A stretch of 64,000 nt of DNA from NCBI RefSeq assembly GCF_024171785.1, contig NZ_JAMTCK010000009.1, positions 186,001 to 250,000 of the forward strand. The letters run 5' to 3'. This stretch comes from Goodfellowiella coeruleoviolacea (lineage in GTDB: Bacteria; Actinomycetota; Actinomycetes; Mycobacteriales; Pseudonocardiaceae). The translations under genes were made by a program, and so were the position numbers. Shown in pieces: positions 58,901 to 64,000 of the stretch (the stretch's first letter is position 1; the number at the start of each line of letters is the position of its first letter). The notes beneath the pieces were generated by a model. The model saw nothing but the letters and a program-made list of their open reading frames with translations. It ran no database searches and was not told the DNA's origin.

Positions 58901-60525
58901 CCGGGACCGTCATCACCTTCTACTCCTACAAGGGCGGAGTTGGGCGCAGCTTCACCTTGGCCAACGTCGCCGTGCTGCTGGCGCGCTGGGGCTACCGGGT
59001 GCTCGCTGTCGACTGGGACCTCGAAGCTCCCGGCTTGCACCACTACTTCGCGCCGGTGCTGCCGACCGCACCCGAAGGCGGTGTCGTCGACCTCGCCTAC
59101 GACTTCCTCGCTGGCGCTGAGGGGCCCCGCGAGCACGCCGTCCAGTTGACGACCGAGGGCGAGACCCTCGCTCTGTTGGCTGCGGGAAGGCCGGGCGATG
59201 ACACGTACCCGAGTCGGGTGCAGCGGATCGACTGGGCGGACTTGTACGAACGGAAGTTCGCCGCGTTCCTGGAGCGCTGTCGTGAGGAGTGGACGGCGAA
59301 CTACGACTTCGTGTTGATCGACAGCCGCACCGGCATCTCGGACATCGGCAGCATCTGCACCGCGCACCTGCCCGACCGGTTGGCCGTCGTGTTCACCGCC
59401 AACGACCAGAACCTCGTGGATGCGATGGATGTCGTGCGGCGTGCCGACGATGCCAGGGACCGACTGCCCTACGACCGGCCGCGTCACCTGGTGCTGCCGG
59501 TCTTGTCACGGCTCGACAACCGGGTGGAGTACGAACGGGCTGAGGCCTGGTATCGCAAGTGCACCAAGGTCGTCTCTCCACTGTTCAGCAACTGGCTGGC
59601 CAAGAGCGTCCCAGAGGATCTGATGCTGCGGCACCTCACACTGCCCTACGTCTCCTACTGGAGCTTCGGGGAGCAGTTGCCCGTGCTGGAGGAACGGACG
59701 CCGTCACCTGAGCAGATCTCCTTCGCTCTGGAGACGGTGGCTGCGGTGATCGCGCACCAGTTCGACCGCAGTGATCTGCTGGCAGACAACCGCGACGCCT
59801 ACGTGGCAGCAGCGCGTGCGCGTCGCCAGAAGTTCGATCTGGATCTGCTGGTGTCCAGCCCCAGATCCGCACTGGATGTCACAACCAAGTTGATCAACGA
59901 GTTGCATGAACTCGGTCTGCATGTCGGCAGGTCATTGTCTGGAAATCCCGAATTCCTCGACCAGACCCGTGAACTCGCCAAGCACCTGTGCCTGGTGGTT
60001 GACGAGGAGGTGAGTCGTTGGCAGGTCACCGAGGCGGAGCGCTTCCTGCGGAACGCGCTCGACCCGGACGGTGACCAGCGACAGCTGTTCTGCGTGCTGA
60101 CCCACGGCACCGATCGCGAGCGCCTGCCAGGATTTCTGCGCAATCTGCGACACCTGGAGTTCGAGCCGGGCAAGCCGCCCCAGCACGTGGCGCGCAAGCT
60201 GCACGACCTGATCACCACCACGCAGTCCGCCGGGGCGGACCCCAGCCAGAACGCCTTGCGGGAGGCGGCGAGCACGCTGCGCGAGGTGCCGACCGAGATG
60301 CCGTATGCCCAGCGGTGGGCGCTTGTCGAGCAGACCGTGCGTGGCATGACCAAGGCGCTGGACGACGGTGACCTTGCGCTGCTGCGGGACCTGTCGGTGG
60401 ACCTGGAAACGCTGAGCAAGACCCACTCGGACGGCGAGCGGGTCGCCGAGCCGGACGACCTGCGAGCCGCGACCGACGCCCTGCTCGCCCGGATCGACCG
60501 CCGCATGCACGCCTTCACCAAGTGA
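58897..60525 (+). CDS. KGGVGR-motif MinD/ParA-like ATPase with C-terminal TIR-like domain
   Basis: The 542-residue protein begins with a deviant Walker A SYKGGVGRSFT (residues 10-20): the MinD/ParA signature Lys12 is kept but the second Lys is Arg17. Further ParA-family motifs are VLAVDWDLEAPG (35-46) and the switch DFVLIDSRTGISD. The region about 312-425 (FDLLVSSP, LGLHVGRSL, AKHLCLVVDEEVSRWQ, RQLFCVLTHG) follows the strand/helix order of a TIR domain, though without an obvious catalytic residue. The remaining C-terminus is helical. NCBI names this family the KGGVGR-motif variant AAA ATPase, often beside TIR genes. It probably provides NTP-dependent control. Confidence 0.8.
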   Translation: MTGTVITFYSYKGGVGRSFTLANVAVLLARWGYRVLAVDWDLEAPGLHHYFAPVLPTAPEGGVVDLAYDFLAGAEGPREHAVQLTTEGETLALLAAGRPGDDTYPSRVQRIDWADLYERKFAAFLERCREEWTANYDFVLIDSRTGISDIGSICTAHLPDRLAVVFTANDQNLVDAMDVVRRADDARDRLPYDRPRHLVLPVLSRLDNRVEYERAEAWYRKCTKVVSPLFSNWLAKSVPEDLMLRHLTLPYVSYWSFGEQLPVLEERTPSPEQISFALETVAAVIAHQFDRSDLLADNRDAYVAAARARRQKFDLDLLVSSPRSALDVTTKLINELHELGLHVGRSLSGNPEFLDQTRELAKHLCLVVDEEVSRWQVTEAERFLRNALDPDGDQRQLFCVLTHGTDRERLPGFLRNLRHLEFEPGKPPQHVARKLHDLITTTQSAGADPSQNALREAASTLREVPTEMPYAQRWALVEQTVRGMTKALDDGDLALLRDLSVDLETLSKTHSDGERVAEPDDLRAATDALLARIDRRMHAFTK

Positions 60526-60536
60526 GAGGTGGCGAA

Positions 60537-61148
60537 ATGCCCGAGACGTATTACGGAGCTCACGAGACCGCCACGCTGATCGTGCTGGCGCTGGAGAACC
60601 GGGACGTGCCCAACCCGGAGCTGACAAACAGGTACGGCATCGAACTGCGTCCGACCGGCCGCACCAAGCTGAACCGCGCTGGCCTGATCCGGACCCGCAC
60701 GGAGAGTAGGCCGTACGTGCACCGGATCACCGACGCGGGCAGGCAGTGGTGCGAGCGGAACCTGGTCAGCCTGGAGGCGCCGCCGCGCTCCGGTCCCTTG
60801 CCCCGAGCGGTTTTCGAGTTGCTGCGGCTGCTCATCCCGAATCTCCAGCGACGTGGCATCAGCCCGGTCGAGCTGATCCGTTCCGGCGGGCTGGAGACGC
60901 TCATCCGCGAGGCTTACCGGGACCTGTCGGTCAAGCCGCAGGACTGGGTCCGGCTGGCCAAGCTCCGCCCCAAGCTCAACGGTGTGGGCAAGGACGAGGT
61001 GGACGAGGTGCTGTTGCAGATGGTCAGGACCGGTACCACCCACCTGGCGCCGGACTCCAACCGCAAGGTGCTGACCGACGCCGACCACGCCGCGGCCGTG
61101 CGGATCGGCGGCGAGGACAAACACCTCATGGCAATCGAGGAATCATGA
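60537..61148 (+). CDS. Winged-helix-like protein of TIR module B
   Basis: The 203-residue protein has a possible winged helix in its first 80 residues (LIVLALENRDVPNPELTNRYG, then TGRTKLNRAGLIRTRTESRPYVHRITDAGRQWCE), like a marR/PadR-type domain; the rest is helical with basic residues (LRLLIPNLQRRG, LAKLRPKLNGVGKDEVDEVL). I recognise no named family. I chose the ATG at 60537, with AGGTGGCGAA before it, over an in-frame GTG at 60522. The stop overlaps the ATG of the large ATPase. It could bind DNA or the ATPase. Confidence 0.7.
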   Translation: MPETYYGAHETATLIVLALENRDVPNPELTNRYGIELRPTGRTKLNRAGLIRTRTESRPYVHRITDAGRQWCERNLVSLEAPPRSGPLPRAVFELLRLLIPNLQRRGISPVELIRSGGLETLIREAYRDLSVKPQDWVRLAKLRPKLNGVGKDEVDEVLLQMVRTGTTHLAPDSNRKVLTDADHAAAVRIGGEDKHLMAIEES

Positions 61149-64000
61149 GTGAGCAGCAACGCGAGGCGCTGGCCGCGCTTCGCATCAACACCGTTGCGAC
61201 GCCAGACGATGTCTGGCACACCTCACCTTCCCACGTGGATGGTCTGCACCTCCCGGTGCAGCGGCAGATTGACGCCGGTGTGCTGGACGCGAAAACCAGT
61301 ACCGGGCCGAGTCCCCGTGGCCTGGTGTTGCAGGGGCAGAAGGGCGTTGGAAAGACCCACCTGCTGGGCTCCGCGCGCCGCACCGTGCAGCGCGAAGGCG
61401 GGTACTTCTTCCTGGTCGAACTCAGCACGGGCGAGGCGTTCTGGGACGACGTCGCCGAGGCCATGCGCAGCGAACTGCGCCGGACCGACGACGACGGTCA
61501 GCTTCAGCTCACCCTCTTCCTCCGGCAGCTGTGCGCCAGAGCGGAGGTGCCCGAACCGGTAGCGCGAGCAGTTGTGGGAGAAGCACAGCTGACCCCCGAC
61601 CATCTGAGCGACTTCGTCAGGTTCGTGCGCAAGGTGGACGATCGGATCGCGGTCGAGTACGAGGACACGATTCGCGCACTGGTGCTCTACGCGTCCGAGC
61701 ATTCCGTCCTGGGCATCGCGCATTTGAAGGGGCTGTGGAACGCCGGTGACGAGCTGCGCCACTGGGGAATTCACTCGGCGCCGAAGCCGCCGCGGACGGT
61801 GGTACGGGACATCTCCCGTGTTCTCGCCCTCGCCGGACCGTGCGTTGTCGCCTTCGACCAGTTGGACAGCCTGGTCAACAAGTGGCAGGACGCCACTGAC
61901 GAGCAGGTGACGAACACCGAGCTGAAGCGGGAGCTAGTGCTCATCGCCGACGGGCTGATGCAGCTGCGCGAGATAACCAGACGCACACTGTCCATTGTGG
62001 CGTGTCTGCCCAACACCTGGAAGGCGCTGAACTCGGTCGCGAGCGACTCGTTCGCGGATCGGTTCACGAAACCTGCGCACCTGGATTTCATCGTCGAGCC
62101 AAAACTTGGTCAGACGTTGGTGAAGAAGTGGCTCAAGACGATCTACGACGGCATCGGGTTCACACCGCCTCATCCCACCTGGCCCGTGGCGCCCAGTGCG
62201 TTCGGCGACGGGTGGAAGTCACACACCCCTCGGCAACTGCTTCAGCGCATTCACGCGCACGCCGAGTCCTGTATGTTCGGCGAACTCAGTGAACTGGCCT
62301 CCTTCGAAGAGAAGTCGGAACCTGCTGGCGTTCCCGCCCCCGCCCGCGTGCAGGCCGGTCCGGAACCGGATTACTTCCGTGATTTCGACAACCAGTTCGC
62401 GAGGTTGCGAACGGCGGCGAAGATCTCAGCTGCCGAACTCAAGCACCGCAATGAGGACGACGTGATGCCGGGTCTGCTGCTGGCCGGGTTGCAGTCCTGG
62501 ATCACCGAGGTCGGCAATGACGACATGGCCTGGACGGTCGAGCGCTTTCCCAATGGAAGCAGCGACTTGCACGCACGTCTGAATCGGACCGTGAACGAGG
62601 AACTGGACATCCGAGAGCACTGGGCGTTCCGGCTCATCGCGAGCGATCACGGCAACAGCGTGCTGCGGCGGCTGCGGGCCGCCCGTTCGGCGGCCGGGGT
62701 CCGCGATGGTGTGCGCGACCGGTATCTGGTTCTGCTGCGCAACGGCGAGAAGGGCTGGACCGGTACCAGGACGAGGTTCGAGGTCGCCGAGTTGGAGAGC
62801 GCGGGTGGCCGGCGGGTCACGGTCTCCGACGACGACCTCCGCACGCTCAGCGCGCTCCACGAGATGCTGCGTGAGCAGAGCCATCACCTGCTGGCGTGGC
62901 TGGTGGCGCGCAAACCCGCCAGCAGCACGACTTTCCTCAGGAAAGTCCTGCCCGACCCGGGCCAGGCACGGTCAGGCCATCAGGAGACGCGGCCGCCACC
63001 GGCAGTGGAGGAGATCACGCTCGGAATGGGCGGCGAGATCCGCATCGCGCTGGAATCGCTGCGCAAGCACGTCATGGTCTTCGCGGGTTCCGGGAGCGGG
63101 AAAACGGTGCTGCTGCGGCGGATCGTGGAGGAGTGCGCGCTACGGGGAGTCTCCGCGATCGTGCTGGACCCGAACAACGACCTGGCGCGGCTTGGTGAGG
63201 CGTGGCCGCAACCGCCGGAGGGATGGCGGCCAGGCGACGAGAGCAGTGCCGCGGATTACCTCGCCAACACCGAGGTGGTGGTGTGGACCCCTGGCCGCGC
63301 GGGCGGGCGACCGCTCAGCTTCCACCCGCTGCCGGACTTCGCCGGAGTGCGCGAGGACGCCGACGAGTTCGCCGCGGCGGTCGAGGCGGCCGTGGCCCGG
63401 CTGGTGCCGCATGCCAAGGTTTCCGGCACCACCAAGGCCGCCGCCAGGGGTCAGGCGGTGCTGCGCGAGGCCATGACGCACTACGCCCGCGCGGGAGAAC
63501 GTGACCTGTCCGGATTCGTCGACGTGCTCGCCGAACTCCCGGACGGGGTGAGCAAGCTCAGCACAGCGTCCACAATGGCCCCCGACCTGGCCGAGACCCT
63601 GCGGGCCGCGATGGTCAACGATCCGCTGCTCGGCGGTCCCGGAGAACCGACCGACCCGGCCGTGCTGCTCACCCCGGCACCGGGCAAGCGGGCGCGGATC
63701 TCGGTGATCAGCTTTGTCGGGTTGCCGTCCGACGAACAGCGGCAGGGGTTCGTCAGCCAACTCCTGCTGGAGGTGTTCGCCTGGATCAAGCGCAACCCGG
63801 CGGTGGACCGGCCACTGGGTGGGCTGGTGGTGATGGACGAAGCGCAGACGATCGCGCCGTCGGGTGCCTGGACGGCCAGCACGCAGAGTGTGATCCTGCT
63901 CGCCTCACAGGCGCGCAAGTACGGGCTGGGGCTGCTGCTCGCCACCCAGGCGCCGAGAGGCGTGCACAACCAGGTCACCGGCAACGCCACAACGCAGTTC
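61145..64000 (+). CDS. Very large dual ATPase: AAA domain plus HerA/FtsK-type ATPase (3' incomplete)
   Basis: The frame from the ATG at 61145 stays open to the end of the window, giving at least 952 residues. The N-terminal AAA domain has Walker A GQKGVGKT at 64-71 and Walker B CVVAFDQLD at 233-241. A middle region (about 400-620) has no recognised fold. A second ATPase follows: GSGSGKT at 648-654, LDPNNDLAR shortly after, Walker B GGLVVMDEAQ at about 892-901 and LLLATQAPRG at the edge, as in the HerA/VirB4/FtsK group of hexameric DNA or peptide translocases. It overlaps the previous gene as ATGA. This is probably the motor of the module. Confidence 0.82.
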   Translation, partial: MSEQQREALAALRINTVATPDDVWHTSPSHVDGLHLPVQRQIDAGVLDAKTSTGPSPRGLVLQGQKGVGKTHLLGSARRTVQREGGYFFLVELSTGEAFWDDVAEAMRSELRRTDDDGQLQLTLFLRQLCARAEVPEPVARAVVGEAQLTPDHLSDFVRFVRKVDDRIAVEYEDTIRALVLYASEHSVLGIAHLKGLWNAGDELRHWGIHSAPKPPRTVVRDISRVLALAGPCVVAFDQLDSLVNKWQDATDEQVTNTELKRELVLIADGLMQLREITRRTLSIVACLPNTWKALNSVASDSFADRFTKPAHLDFIVEPKLGQTLVKKWLKTIYDGIGFTPPHPTWPVAPSAFGDGWKSHTPRQLLQRIHAHAESCMFGELSELASFEEKSEPAGVPAPARVQAGPEPDYFRDFDNQFARLRTAAKISAAELKHRNEDDVMPGLLLAGLQSWITEVGNDDMAWTVERFPNGSSDLHARLNRTVNEELDIREHWAFRLIASDHGNSVLRRLRAARSAAGVRDGVRDRYLVLLRNGEKGWTGTRTRFEVAELESAGGRRVTVSDDDLRTLSALHEMLREQSHHLLAWLVARKPASSTTFLRKVLPDPGQARSGHQETRPPPAVEEITLGMGGEIRIALESLRKHVMVFAGSGSGKTVLLRRIVEECALRGVSAIVLDPNNDLARLGEAWPQPPEGWRPGDESSAADYLANTEVVVWTPGRAGGRPLSFHPLPDFAGVREDADEFAAAVEAAVARLVPHAKVSGTTKAAARGQAVLREAMTHYARAGERDLSGFVDVLAELPDGVSKLSTASTMAPDLAETLRAAMVNDPLLGGPGEPTDPAVLLTPAPGKRARISVISFVGLPSDEQRQGFVSQLLLEVFAWIKRNPAVDRPLGGLVVMDEAQTIAPSGAWTASTQSVILLASQARKYGLGLLLATQAPRGVHNQVTGNATTQF

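Noticed and set aside
1-64000. tRNA or rRNA genes, CRISPR arrays, transposases, integrases, attachment sites
   Set aside because: I looked for T-loop sequences, regular direct repeats with unique spacers and transposase or recombinase motifs and found none that hold up.

Overview
The window comes from a very GC-rich actinomycete. GTG starts are common, many genes are joined by 4-base GTGA/ATGA overlaps, and the palindrome TCCACAGTGGA recurs throughout. From experience I associate that motif with the Pseudonocardiales, so the order is an inference. I see no tRNA, rRNA, CRISPR array, insertion sequence or phage gene.

Layout. 1-7 kb: tail of a molybdenum hydroxylase, an amidohydrolase and an M20 peptidase, an ABC ATPase without a permease, a PLP dehydratase, a decayed flavin monooxygenase and an unusual IspH/LytB homologue. 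8-14.5 kb: phenolic acid decarboxylase, divergent from a complete formate dehydrogenase operon (helix-turn-helix protein, Mo/W catalytic subunit with Cys instead of Sec, ferredoxin-like subunit, NrfD-like membrane subunit). 14.6-21.4 kb: an Rrf2 regulator and MFS exporter with matching operators, a membrane sulfite-oxidase-fold enzyme, an acyl-CoA-dehydrogenase-fold monooxygenase facing an FMN reductase, and a TetR regulator. 21.4-29.1 kb: GH36 alpha-galactosidase, KimA-like permease and an MprF-type lipid aminoacylation system split over two coupled genes. 29.3-38.3 kb: PadR-controlled ABC exporter, FAD amine oxidase, sugar epimerase with a Zn-ribbon-like insert, PIG-L deacetylase and a two-component system. 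38.3-45.8 kb: tautomerase, GT-C membrane protein divergent from a tightly overlapped operon (GT2, DUF2064, methyltransferase, sulfite-oxidase-fold membrane enzyme, membrane protein), LigD-type phosphoesterase and an ArsR/ketopantoate-reductase operon with an ArsR-box-like palindrome. 45.9-52.7 kb: secreted xylan-type CE1 and CE4 esterases with candidate carbohydrate operators, a flavin monooxygenase divergent from an HxlR regulator, an MocA oxidoreductase and an ADP-ribosylglycohydrolase.

52.9-64 kb is the most interesting part: a conflict or defence-like island with somewhat lower GC. An XRE regulator is divergent from two adjacent TIR modules. Module A (53.6-58.1 kb) is a TIR effector, a STAND-like protein with a degenerate P-loop, an SPFH-like protein and a single-pass membrane protein. 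The C-terminus of the TIR protein and the N-terminus of the STAND-like protein share an ungapped 16-residue motif, as expected of an effector/sensor pair that signals by a prion-like motif. Module B (58.3 kb to beyond the window end) is a TIR protein without the catalytic Glu, a KGGVGR-type MinD/ParA ATPase whose C-terminal part looks TIR-like, a winged-helix-like protein and a very large protein combining an AAA ATPase with a HerA/FtsK-type ATPase. This last protein runs off the window.
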